Below, one piece after another: positions 1-6,830 of a stretch of DNA of 7,919 nt (the first letter of the stretch is position 1; each line of letters begins with the position of its first letter). Under the pieces are notes generated by a model. That model had not been told where the DNA came from. It saw only the letters and a program-made list of their open reading frames with translations, and made no database searches. The DNA is from Methanothrix sp. (GTDB taxonomy: Archaea > Halobacteriota > Methanosarcinia > Methanotrichales > Methanotrichaceae). Made by a program: the position numbers and the translations under genes. The stretch is taken from assembly GCA_028682845.1 (NCBI GenBank), contig JAJRAT010000200.1:1-7919 (forward strand), read 5' to 3'.

Positions 1-27
1 TACCTTTGCTTACAAATAGTCGATTAA

Positions 28-33
28 AGGAGG
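28..33 (+). promoter_or_regulatory. Ribosome binding site of first sulfatase
   Basis: AGGAGG lies seven bases before the ATG at 41. It is an almost perfect anti-16S match and fixes that start. No promoter can be judged because only 40 bases precede the gene in the window. Confidence 0.85.
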
Positions 34-40
34 ATAACCT

Positions 41-1651
41 ATGGAAAGACTATTATTTAAACTGGCAATAGTCACTTTTCTTCTAGTTTCGGTTGCCAGT
101 TGTGGCCTCGATTCGGGTAACACTGGTCTGTCTCCCATAGCACATGATCTGAAGGGACATGGAGCTGACCAGATAATACCGGAGAATCCTGGGGCAGAGG
201 TTTTAACGAACAGGAAAAATGTTTTATCCAATAATTCGACCCTTGCACAGGTTGTTACCGAGGATGTCATGCCTGCGCCCCCAAGGCCGAATATCATAAT
301 CATACTGGTAGATAATATGGGCTACATGGATCCGGGCTGCTATGGCGGCGGCGCGGTGCTGGGCGCACCGACTCCAAGGATCGACCAGATGGCCCAGGAG
401 GGCTTGAAGCTCACATCCTTCTATTCCGAGACGCAGTGCACACCCACCAGAGCTGCAATCTTGACCGGAAGGCTGCCCATCAGGACCGGCATGACCCTGG
501 CGTCAGAGGCGGGCTCATTGGCAGGCATGTCTCCCAATGAGACCACACTGGCAAAAGTGCTATCCAACGCCGGCTACAAGACGGCAATGTTCGGCAAGTG
601 GCATCTGGGAGATATCGATGAAAGCATGCCTCAGAATATGGGCTTTGATGAATGGTTCGGAATACTCTATCATCTTAATACCTACAGCTTGAAAGAGCGC
701 ATCGGCTTCGATCCCGAATGGGACAAGGGTCTGGATGAAAATTACGGACTGGTTGAAGCCAAGAAAGGCGAGAGCCTCAAGCTCGTGATGCCGCTGAATA
801 CGAGCAGCCTCGGAATTGTTGATGAGCAGTGCACAGACAGGGCAATTGCATACATCAAAAATCAGGCCAACTCCACCAAGCCGTTCTTCATATACCTTCC
901 TCTGGCCAGGACGCACTTCCCCAGTGTTGCAAATCCGGAATTTTCCGGGGCGTCCAGCAGGGGTCCGTACGGCGATGGTGTAATGGAGACCGACTATCAT
1001 GTCGGGCAGGTACTGGATGCGCTCCGAGATATAAAGAAGGACAATAATACCCTGGTGATCTTCACCAGCGATAACGGGCCGACGCTCGACCAGTGGCCTG
1101 ATTCAGGGTACTCTCCCTTCCGGGGAGGAATCGGCACAGTCTATGAGGGTGGAGTGCGCGTTCCCTGCATATTCAGATGGCCTGGAGTGATCGAGAAAGG
1201 AGGACAATCCAACGAGATCATGTGCTCCATGGATCTCTTCACAACCCTTGCACACTTCGGCGAAGGAAAGATTCCCGCGGACAGGCCAATCGACGGTCTG
1301 GACCAATCGAAATTCCTGCTTGGTTTGCAGAAAAACTCCAGCAGAGAATGGGTAGTGTGGTACACTGGAACCGACAGCGCCGCAACGACGCTTCCGGCAG
1401 CTGTGCTCTGGCATCAGTTCAAGATCATCAGGAAGGGATATGATTCATTCCAGGGACCGGAGAGCGATTACTCTCAGATTCCTGCCGTCTATAATATCGA
1501 AATGGATCCAAGCGAGCAGCACAATATTGCAGGGGAGCACGATTTCGCGATTACGGCATTCCAAACGATCTATAGACAGCTTGTGGCGAGTATGAAACAA
1601 TATCCAAATACGCCATCAAGGGCATATCCGATCGTAGGAGGCGCGAGCTGA
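41..1651 (+). CDS. Exported sulfatase, probable lipoprotein (Cys-type, formylglycine-dependent family)
   Basis: Predicted to hydrolyse sulfate esters outside the cytoplasmic membrane; the substrate is unknown. The 536-residue protein starts with a charged n-region and a hydrophobic stretch ending in VASC (Cys21), a lipobox-like site, so lipid anchoring is likely. A linker (about 22-82) contains LTNRKN and precedes the alkaline phosphatase-like sulfatase domain (about 83-525). The signature CTPTR starts at Cys133, the residue expected to be converted to formylglycine, with Arg137. GKWHLG supplies Lys186 and His188, THFP gives His292, and TSDNG gives the metal ligands Asp344 and Asn345. Two positions differ from classical sulfatases: the N-terminal Asp-Asp pair is Asp91-Asn92, and the Lys expected in the RGGxGT...EGG segment is Ile364. 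I recall bacterial relatives that also have DN here, so this may be a subfamily trait. Six sequons fit an exported archaeal glycoprotein. The family is certain; activity is not. Confidence 0.92.
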   Translation: MERLLFKLAIVTFLLVSVASCGLDSGNTGLSPIAHDLKGHGADQIIPENPGAEVLTNRKNVLSNNSTLAQVVTEDVMPAPPRPNIIIILVDNMGYMDPGCYGGGAVLGAPTPRIDQMAQEGLKLTSFYSETQCTPTRAAILTGRLPIRTGMTLASEAGSLAGMSPNETTLAKVLSNAGYKTAMFGKWHLGDIDESMPQNMGFDEWFGILYHLNTYSLKERIGFDPEWDKGLDENYGLVEAKKGESLKLVMPLNTSSLGIVDEQCTDRAIAYIKNQANSTKPFFIYLPLARTHFPSVANPEFSGASSRGPYGDGVMETDYHVGQVLDALRDIKKDNNTLVIFTSDNGPTLDQWPDSGYSPFRGGIGTVYEGGVRVPCIFRWPGVIEKGGQSNEIMCSMDLFTTLAHFGEGKIPADRPIDGLDQSKFLLGLQKNSSREWVVWYTGTDSAATTLPAAVLWHQFKIIRKGYDSFQGPESDYSQIPAVYNIEMDPSEQHNIAGEHDFAITAFQTIYRQLVASMKQYPNTPSRAYPIVGGAS

Positions 1652-1677
1652 TCCCGGCGAGAATGTCTTAATTCCAA

Positions 1678-1725
1678 TTTTTTTCGCAGGGATATATCCC
1701 AATAATAATAATAAGTGCTTTTTTT
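1678..1725 (+). terminator. Probable T-run terminator region after first sulfatase
   Basis: Runs of seven T's at 1678-1684 and 1719-1725 start 27 and 68 bases after the TGA stop. Archaeal RNA polymerase terminates at such runs without needing a stable hairpin. The palindrome at 1689-1700 lies between them but has no loop, so it is more likely a protein site than a terminator stem. Confidence 0.5.
1689..1700. repeat. Perfect 12-bp palindrome
   Basis: GGGATATATCCC is identical on both strands and is followed directly by an AAT repeat tract. It could be a dimeric regulator site or a TATA-like element; no partner site was seen in the window. Confidence 0.5.
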
Positions 1726-1762
1726 ATATTTGTATATTTTTAGTTTGAAAATCATGGTCCGC

Positions 1763-1783
1763 GCTGCAAAACGTGCTGCAAAA
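1763..1783. repeat. Direct repeat pair GCTGCAAAA
   Basis: GCTGCAAAA occurs at 1763-1771 and again at 1775-1783, a 12-base period with CGT between the copies. It lies about 280 bases before the second sulfatase. It may be an operator or an accidental repeat. Confidence 0.4.
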
Positions 1784-1790
1784 TACAGTC

Positions 1791-1819
1791 TGACACATAT
1801 GCAGTTTGATACATAGCAA
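1791..1819. repeat. Imperfect direct repeat pair TGAYACATA(T)GCA
   Basis: TGACACATATGCA (1791-1803) is followed 17 bases later by TGATACATAGCA (1808-1819), differing by one substitution and one missing T. It follows the GCTGCAAAA pair directly, making a compact repeat cluster in an otherwise unstructured AT-rich stretch. Confidence 0.4.
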
Positions 1820-2013
1820 TTAAAATAATCGCAATATTGGCAATTTTGAAATTAAGTTAGCGTTTCTTTGGAGCTTATACTCTTCATGATATTTGCAATT
1901 CAGCATTCTTTCCATACTATTCGCGCCATCTATGAATTTCAACTTGCCTGCAAAGCGAAAGCCCCCAAAACAGCTCAATGGAAATTCCTGATAGTTGAAT
2001 GGGATAATGCAGG

Positions 2014-2030
2014 TAAAAGATCATATACTA
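2014..2030 (+). promoter_or_regulatory. Possible archaeal BRE/TATA promoter of second sulfatase
   Basis: A purine-rich TAAAAGA (2014-2020) precedes CATATACTA (2022-2030). With usual archaeal spacing, transcription would start near 2050-2055, giving a very short leader. The call rests on composition and position only, and other AT-rich candidates exist upstream. Confidence 0.3.
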
Positions 2031-2050
2031 AGATGGTATTATTTTTTTAA

Positions 2051-2056
2051 GGAGGA
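2051..2056 (+). promoter_or_regulatory. Ribosome binding site that questions the ATG start of second sulfatase
   Basis: GGAGGA is a strong Shine-Dalgarno sequence, but it lies 27 bases before the first in-frame ATG (2084), too far for normal use. An in-frame ATT at 2063 is six bases away. A TAA at 2048-2050 closes the frame upstream, and no ATG, GTG or TTG lies in frame between it and 2084. Confidence 0.7.
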
Positions 2057-2083
2057 ACATTCATTCATATATCCTCAAGGCTT

Positions 2084-4588
2084 ATGACGGCTACTCTGGT
2101 ACTTTTAATATTATTCCTGGGAGCCACAATTAGCCCGGCTTCCGATCAGGGAGCGGGCAACACGAATAATCTTCAAACGAATACCAACATTAGCGACGGT
2201 CAACTGGCAAATGCCAGCACAGGGACCGATCTGCTGACGAATAGGAGAAATCCGCTTGCTGCGAACTCCAGCCTGGATGCAGTGGCTTATGGCGACGTCG
2301 TTTCGCCCGACAAGGCCCAAAGCGTTGTAGTCGTCAAGGCCAGCCAGAACAAGGAGTGCCAGCCCGTTGTAGGTTTGACCTACAAGGACTCGACACCGTG
2401 CTGGTCCAAGGACGCCCAGCCACCCAAGGGCGCTCCGAATGTCGTATTCCTGGTACTCGATGATATCGGATACGGCGGCCTGGGCTGCTTCGGCGGGCCT
2501 GTGGAGACTCCCAACATCGATAAGCTCGCAGAAGGAGGACTTCGCTACAGCAACTTCCACACCACGGCCATCTGCTCGCCCACTCGCGCCTGTCTTCTCA
2601 CGGGCCGCAACCACCATTCCGTAGGCGTGGGCACGCTCATGGAGTTTGCAACCGGATACGACGGATACAATGCTCACCTGTCCAAGAATGCCGCCACGAT
2701 GCCGGAGATGCTCAAGGATGAGGGCTACAATACCTACGCCGTGGGCAAGTGGCATCTCGCGCCTTCCGCTGACATCAATGCAGCAGGGCCTTACGATGAA
2801 TGGCCCACAGGCCGGGGCTTTGAGAGATTCTATGGATTCCTGGAGTCTCACACCAGTCAGTGGTATCCCGACCTGGTCTACGATACTCACCGCATAGACC
2901 CTCCGGCCACGCCCGAGGAGGGATATCATCTCTCCAAAGATTTGGCTAACCGATCCATTGAGTTTATAAATGATGGAAAGGCGGTCGATCCGGATAAGCC
3001 CTTCTTCCTCTATCTGGCCTTCGGTGCCGGACACTGGCCGCACCATGCGCCCACAGAATACATCGAGAAATACAAGGGCAAGTTCGATCAGGGCTGGGAT
3101 GCCATGCGTAATACCACCCTGGCCAAAGAAAAAGCTCTGGGAGTGGTGCCCGATAATACCGTTCTTCCGCCGCGGGACGAGTACGTCGAGGCCTGGGACA
3201 GCCTCACCCCCGACGAGAAGAAGGTGTATGCACGATTGGCAGAGGTTCATGCCGCATACCTTGACTATACCGACGAGCAGATCGGCAAGTTCCTCGATTA
3301 CCTGAACGAGACGGGACAATTGAACAACACTATGATCGTGGTGATTTCCGACAACGGTGCCAGTCCCGAAGGTGACTCCAACGGCTACACCAACATGGTT
3401 CTCTGGGGCAATTCGCTGTCGGAAGGAGGAAACACATCCGGATTCATAGGATACAATTATCCTTCCTCATCAAATATCAGCACCATGCTGACGAAGCTGG
3501 ATGAGATCGGCGGACCGATGTCCTATCCGACCTACCCGCTGGGCTGGGCCATGGCGGACAATACTCCCGACCGGCTCTACAAGTGGACCACCAACGAAGG
3601 CGGAGTGCATGATGCGATGATCGTATACTGGCCGGATGGAATCAAAGATAATGGCAGCGTCCGCAACCAGTTCTGCCACGCTATTGATGTGGTCCCGACA
3701 GTCCTGGAGATCCTGGGCGTCGATGCCCCTGAGGAATACAACGGCTACCCGCAAAAGCCGATAGAAGGAACCAGCATTGCTTATACCTTCAACCATCCGA
3801 ACGAGCCCACCCACAAGATTGTCCAGTACTTCGAAATGATGGGAACCCGCGGCCTCTGGTACGACGGCTGGAAGGCGGTCGCTTTCCACCACACGAACTC
3901 AGGAGGCGACTTCGACAGCGATGTCTGGGAGCTGTATAACCTCACAGATGATGTTTCGGAATCAAACAACCTGGCATCGATGAATCCTGAAAAGGTGCAG
4001 GAGATGCAGGAACGCTGGTGGGCGGAGGCCAGCAAGTACAATGTTCTGCCTCTGGATGATCGCATCGGGTCGCGCTATCCATCCACACCCAATAGAGGAA
4101 CATTCACCTACTATCCGGGAGTGGACAAGGCTATGGAGCCGGATATCCCCGATACTCACAACAGCTCCTACAGCATCACCGCAGATGTCGTTATTCCCCA
4201 GAAAGGAGCCGATGGAGTTTTGTTCTCCATAGGCGGAAGGTTTGCCGGACTCTCGCTGTACGTTCAGAACGGCCATCTGGTCTTTGACTATAACTTCGTG
4301 GGCCAGAAGCACTACACCATCACATCGAAGGACAAAGTGCCCACGGGACCCGCAACTCTAAGCGTTGCCTTCAACAAGACCGGAAAGTACAAGGGAACTG
4401 CGACGCTGTTTATCGACGGCAAGCCGGAAGGCGAAACCACCATAAACATGACCGTATCGACCCGCTACTCCTACGATGAGGGCCTGGAGATAGGCAAAGA
4501 TCCTCAGACGCCCGTAACTGAGAATTACAAGAGCCCGTTCAAGTTTACAGGGACTCTGAATAAGATTGTAATGGAGGTCACGGAATAG
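2084..4588 (+). CDS. Large secreted arylsulfatase with C-terminal beta-sandwich domain
   Basis: Predicted sulfate-ester hydrolase of the large arylsulfatase group typified by Pseudomonas aeruginosa AtsA. Read from ATG 2084 it has 834 residues. A hydrophobic signal sequence ends near SPAS (17-20) with no lipobox, so the protein is probably released or surface-held. The linker contains LTNRRN (51-56), a motif shared with the upstream sulfatase. The catalytic domain spans about 118-650. Asp126-Asp127, CSPTR with Cys164 (formylglycine precursor) and Arg168, Lys222 and His224 in GKWHL, His317 in GHWPHHAP, Asp423-Asn424 in SDNG and Lys500 in YKWTTNEGG are all present, so it appears fully competent. 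Residues about 693-834 form the lectin-like beta-sandwich usual in this group, rich in GGRFAG/SLYV-type strands. About fourteen N-glycosylation sequons occur. The signal peptide lacks a positive n-region from this ATG; an ATT start at 2063 would add IHISSRL and an Arg. No sulfatase-maturing enzyme is in the window. Confidence 0.93.
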   Translation: MTATLVLLILFLGATISPASDQGAGNTNNLQTNTNISDGQLANASTGTDLLTNRRNPLAANSSLDAVAYGDVVSPDKAQSVVVVKASQNKECQPVVGLTYKDSTPCWSKDAQPPKGAPNVVFLVLDDIGYGGLGCFGGPVETPNIDKLAEGGLRYSNFHTTAICSPTRACLLTGRNHHSVGVGTLMEFATGYDGYNAHLSKNAATMPEMLKDEGYNTYAVGKWHLAPSADINAAGPYDEWPTGRGFERFYGFLESHTSQWYPDLVYDTHRIDPPATPEEGYHLSKDLANRSIEFINDGKAVDPDKPFFLYLAFGAGHWPHHAPTEYIEKYKGKFDQGWDAMRNTTLAKEKALGVVPDNTVLPPRDEYVEAWDSLTPDEKKVYARLAEVHAAYLDYTDEQIGKFLDYLNETGQLNNTMIVVISDNGASPEGDSNGYTNMVLWGNSLSEGGNTSGFIGYNYPSSSNISTMLTKLDEIGGPMSYPTYPLGWAMADNTPDRLYKWTTNEGGVHDAMIVYWPDGIKDNGSVRNQFCHAIDVVPTVLEILGVDAPEEYNGYPQKPIEGTSIAYTFNHPNEPTHKIVQYFEMMGTRGLWYDGWKAVAFHHTNSGGDFDSDVWELYNLTDDVSESNNLASMNPEKVQEMQERWWAEASKYNVLPLDDRIGSRYPSTPNRGTFTYYPGVDKAMEPDIPDTHNSSYSITADVVIPQKGADGVLFSIGGRFAGLSLYVQNGHLVFDYNFVGQKHYTITSKDKVPTGPATLSVAFNKTGKYKGTATLFIDGKPEGETTINMTVSTRYSYDEGLEIGKDPQTPVTENYKSPFKFTGTLNKIVMEVTE

Positions 4589-4645
4589 GGTTCGGAAGAG
4601 ACTTTGAATGGATTTGGAATGCGTCCCTGAGTATCACAAATAACA

Positions 4646-4677
4646 GGATTCCGGCATTGTCCGGGTCCTTTTTTTTT
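4646..4677 (+). terminator. Hairpin plus T9 terminator after second sulfatase
   Basis: GGATTCCGG (4646-4654) can pair with CCGGGTCC (4661-4668) around a CATTGT loop, with one bulged T and one G-T pair. Nine T's follow (4669-4677). It lies 57 bases after the TAG stop and looks like a strong intrinsic-type terminator. Confidence 0.75.
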
Positions 4678-4715
4678 GATGATTCATTTTTAAGACAGTC
4701 AGCGAAATTCTAAAA

Positions 4716-4780
4716 GTGCTCATTCTGCGTCGAAACATTCTCAGCATTGAATGGCGGGATGCAGGCCATTTGATGAGCAC
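4716..4780. repeat. Nested inverted repeat between convergent genes
   Basis: GTGCTCAT (4716-4723) and ATGAGCAC (4773-4780) are perfect 8-bp inverted arms. Inside them AATGGC (4750-4755) and GCCATT (4765-4770) form a second 6-bp pair. It lies 20 bases past the stop of the minus-strand COG2433 gene, so it could form the 3' end of that transcript. There is no clear T-run on the minus strand right after it. Confidence 0.4.
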
Positions 4781-4799
4781 GCTTGCGGCTGCCCGCGCC

Positions 4800-6830
4800 T
4801 CACTGAAGGTCCAGCAATTCCCCAGTCCTTGAGCCGCCGGCCGTCTTTCGCTTTTTCTTCTCTTCCTTCTTGCGCTCCACCCGGTACTCCTGGATGATGC
4901 TCTCCAGCTTCTCCACCTGGCGGTCCGCCCGACGTTTTTTCATCTGCTCCTCCCAGCGGGCGCGGGCCGACTCCACGTCCTCCGGTCGAACGAACGGAAG
5001 GTTGTCGATCATCTTTACAGGCAGTTCCCGGCTGGAGAAGACCGGGATGCTCTTCTCGTAAAAATGCTCCCGCACCGACGGCGCCATCTCGCTGTCGGTG
5101 ATCACGGCCTCGATCCCCTGCTCGATGAGGAGGTCCGCCGCACTCTTGCCGCCGCCGCTGGCGTCTTGCAGCAGGACCATGTCTCTCTCTTCCAGGCCCC
5201 AGCCTTCCTGGACGGATGCCACAGCCTCGCGGGAGAAGGACTCCAGCAGCTTCAGACGCCGCAGGCCGCGGGTATCCTCGATCTGTTCCATCTTTTTTTG
5301 GCGCGAGAGGGATTTCTTCAGCTTCTTTATGTATTTCCTCTCGCCGCGCAGCAGGGATCGCAGGCGCTCAATCTCCTTGTCCCGAATTCTGATCTCCTGG
5401 TCGCGCTTGATCTCGCGGGCCCTCTTGTCTCGCATTCTGTCGAGCTTTGTGAGGAGATCGCGCTGCCTGGCATCCTTCTCTGCATTTTGCGCCCTCAGCT
5501 CGTCGAGATAAGAGCGCAGCGTCCTGACCTGCTCGACAAGTTGCTGATTCTGGCTCCTCAGCGCCGCTGTCTCAGGCGGTGCATCCGGAGCCGCTGCCGT
5601 CGCCGCAGCAGCAACAGTCGATCCTCCTGCCGGAGCCCTGGCGGCCTCAATTTCCGGCGGCTTGATGAACTCGATGATGGCATTCTCGATGGAATAGCCC
5701 TTGACCACCAGCGCCTTTACCTCATCGGGATTTATCTCGGAAGGAACCTTCTTCTCGACCAGCATGAATTTATTTTTATATTTTTTAAATGCACTGACTG
5801 CTGCGGCAAGGGAGTCACGCTCATGATCGTTCTTGTAGCCGAACTCTCTGGCCATTGCGATTTTTTCCTCTGCCGGAACATCCGCGCCGGGCGAAAATAA
5901 AACCGCATTGAACGCCCGCTTCACCTTTTCTACGGCTCCGGGAGTGGGGAAGACATCCGTCGCCACCACCAGTGGTCGCCCGCGCGCTGCGATCCACTCG
6001 ATCACGTCTGACGAAGACATTGCACGGGAGCTGATCTGGTCCACCAGCTCTCCGCTGAGATTAAGTGCGGCGATGCCCGTCGTGGTTCCCGGGTCCAGGC
6101 CCACGATGATGTATCCGCGCCGCTGCAAGAGAGGACCCCATTTCAGCTCGGGCCGCTCTATGCTCTGCACCTTCAACTGAGCATCGCAGTAGTAGCCGGG
6201 GTCGATGTGCACTTTTTCGCGTGCCGCCTCCACGACGAACTCGGCGCGGGTGTAGCCGCCCAGGCCCTCCACGGCGCGGGAGGCGAACTCCAATCCAGCC
6301 TCACGAAGCTGCTTTTCCACCTCACGGGCCAGGCCCTTCACTGCCCCGTGAATCTTGCGAGAGTAGCGGTTCTGGCTCCATCCGCCCCGGCCAGGCGAGC
6401 GGCGGCGGCTCACTTTAACAAAAGTGCGATCCTCGAAGGCGAAAAGAACCGCTCCGACGCCGCGGGCAGCGAGCCGGGCGCAGGCTTCCGCTTCCTCCAG
6501 TGACTTGGTGCGGTCGAAGGTGATGCCGTGCCACCTGGCCACCTTGAGCAGAGACTCGGGCCGCTCGCCTCCCGTCACCTGCACCAGCTTCGTCTTTGCC
6601 GGCAGACGCCGCAGCAGATTGACGAGATCCGATCGATCATCAGCCAGCTCGTAGACGTTGTCCAGCGCCACGATCTCCGGCTGCCGCTCCCGGATGAGCC
6701 GGATCAGCTTATGCCTGCTGATCATGTGGTGAGGAATGGCTGCATCCCCATCCAGGATCACCAGCGAATAGCTCGGGCTCTGGCGGCTGTGCGGCGACCC
6801 GCTGGCGATGTCAACGCCAAAGATGCTCAA
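4800..6830 (-). CDS. Archaeal COG2433/DUF460 protein, RNase H/RuvC-like fold with coiled coil
   Basis: A 676-residue cytoplasmic protein of the archaeal DUF460 family, catalogued as a possible RNase H-fold nuclease; no reaction is established that I know of. The N-terminal part (1-200) begins with FGVDIASG. The DUF460 core (about 235-350) holds GLDPGTTTGIA (Asp246), VVATDVFPTP (Asp292) and NDHERDSLAAA (Asp335, Asp339), the acidic pattern of RuvC/YqgF-type domains. An Ala/Pro-rich linker (396-420) leads to a long charged coiled coil (about 422-520), then a compact C-terminal domain (about 540-615) and a very basic Lys/Arg/Glu tail (630-665). The start is TTG, supported by AAGGAGG ten bases upstream and by a four-base overlap with the kinase gene, whose TGA shares the TTGA. 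The pairing with a RIO2 kinase suggests a role in RNA or ribosome maturation, but that is inference. Confidence 0.9.
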   Translation of the reverse strand: MSIFGVDIASGSPHSRQSPSYSLVILDGDAAIPHHMISRHKLIRLIRERQPEIVALDNVYELADDRSDLVNLLRRLPAKTKLVQVTGGERPESLLKVARWHGITFDRTKSLEEAEACARLAARGVGAVLFAFEDRTFVKVSRRRSPGRGGWSQNRYSRKIHGAVKGLAREVEKQLREAGLEFASRAVEGLGGYTRAEFVVEAAREKVHIDPGYYCDAQLKVQSIERPELKWGPLLQRRGYIIVGLDPGTTTGIAALNLSGELVDQISSRAMSSSDVIEWIAARGRPLVVATDVFPTPGAVEKVKRAFNAVLFSPGADVPAEEKIAMAREFGYKNDHERDSLAAAVSAFKKYKNKFMLVEKKVPSEINPDEVKALVVKGYSIENAIIEFIKPPEIEAARAPAGGSTVAAAATAAAPDAPPETAALRSQNQQLVEQVRTLRSYLDELRAQNAEKDARQRDLLTKLDRMRDKRAREIKRDQEIRIRDKEIERLRSLLRGERKYIKKLKKSLSRQKKMEQIEDTRGLRRLKLLESFSREAVASVQEGWGLEERDMVLLQDASGGGKSAADLLIEQGIEAVITDSEMAPSVREHFYEKSIPVFSSRELPVKMIDNLPFVRPEDVESARARWEEQMKKRRADRQVEKLESIIQEYRVERKKEEKKKRKTAGGSRTGELLDLQ

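Larger units (their letters stand above)
1652..2050. other. AT-rich intergenic region between the two sulfatase genes
   Basis: About 400 bases without a convincing gene and clearly more AT-rich than the flanking coding sequence. In order it holds a T-run (1678-1684), the perfect palindrome GGGATATATCCC (1689-1700), an AAT tract (1701-1714), a second T-run (1719-1725), two direct-repeat pairs (1763-1783 and 1791-1819) and a possible BRE/TATA element (about 2014-2030). One 60-codon frame with a TTG start (1868-2050) has no ribosome binding site or recognisable family and is not called. The region probably separates two transcription units. Confidence 0.6.

Noticed and set aside
1763..1819. Repeat cluster as a CRISPR array
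   Set aside because: Units are 9-13 bases with 3-4 base gaps; there are no spacers of suitable length and no cas genes.
1868..2050. 60-codon + strand frame with a TTG start ending just before the second sulfatase's ribosome binding site
   Set aside because: No Shine-Dalgarno site, weak start codon, AT-rich repeat-bearing region, and no recognisable domain.
1652..2083. The two sulfatases as one operon
   Set aside because: A gap of more than 400 bases with two T-runs and a possible promoter argues for separate transcripts.
2111..3319. 402-codon open frame antisense to the second sulfatase
   Set aside because: It mirrors the codon pattern of a certain gene with every catalytic motif. Its own product shows no known fold or start context.
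5125..5165. GGGKS segment in the C-terminal domain of the COG2433 protein as a possible Walker A motif
   Set aside because: The first glycine of GxxxxGK is Asp556, and no Walker B strand follows in the expected place.
5064..5900. 278-codon + strand frame opposite the COG2433 gene
   Set aside because: It is rich in Leu, Arg and Ser, as expected from the antisense of a charged coiled coil and Ala-rich linker. No domain and no ribosome binding site.
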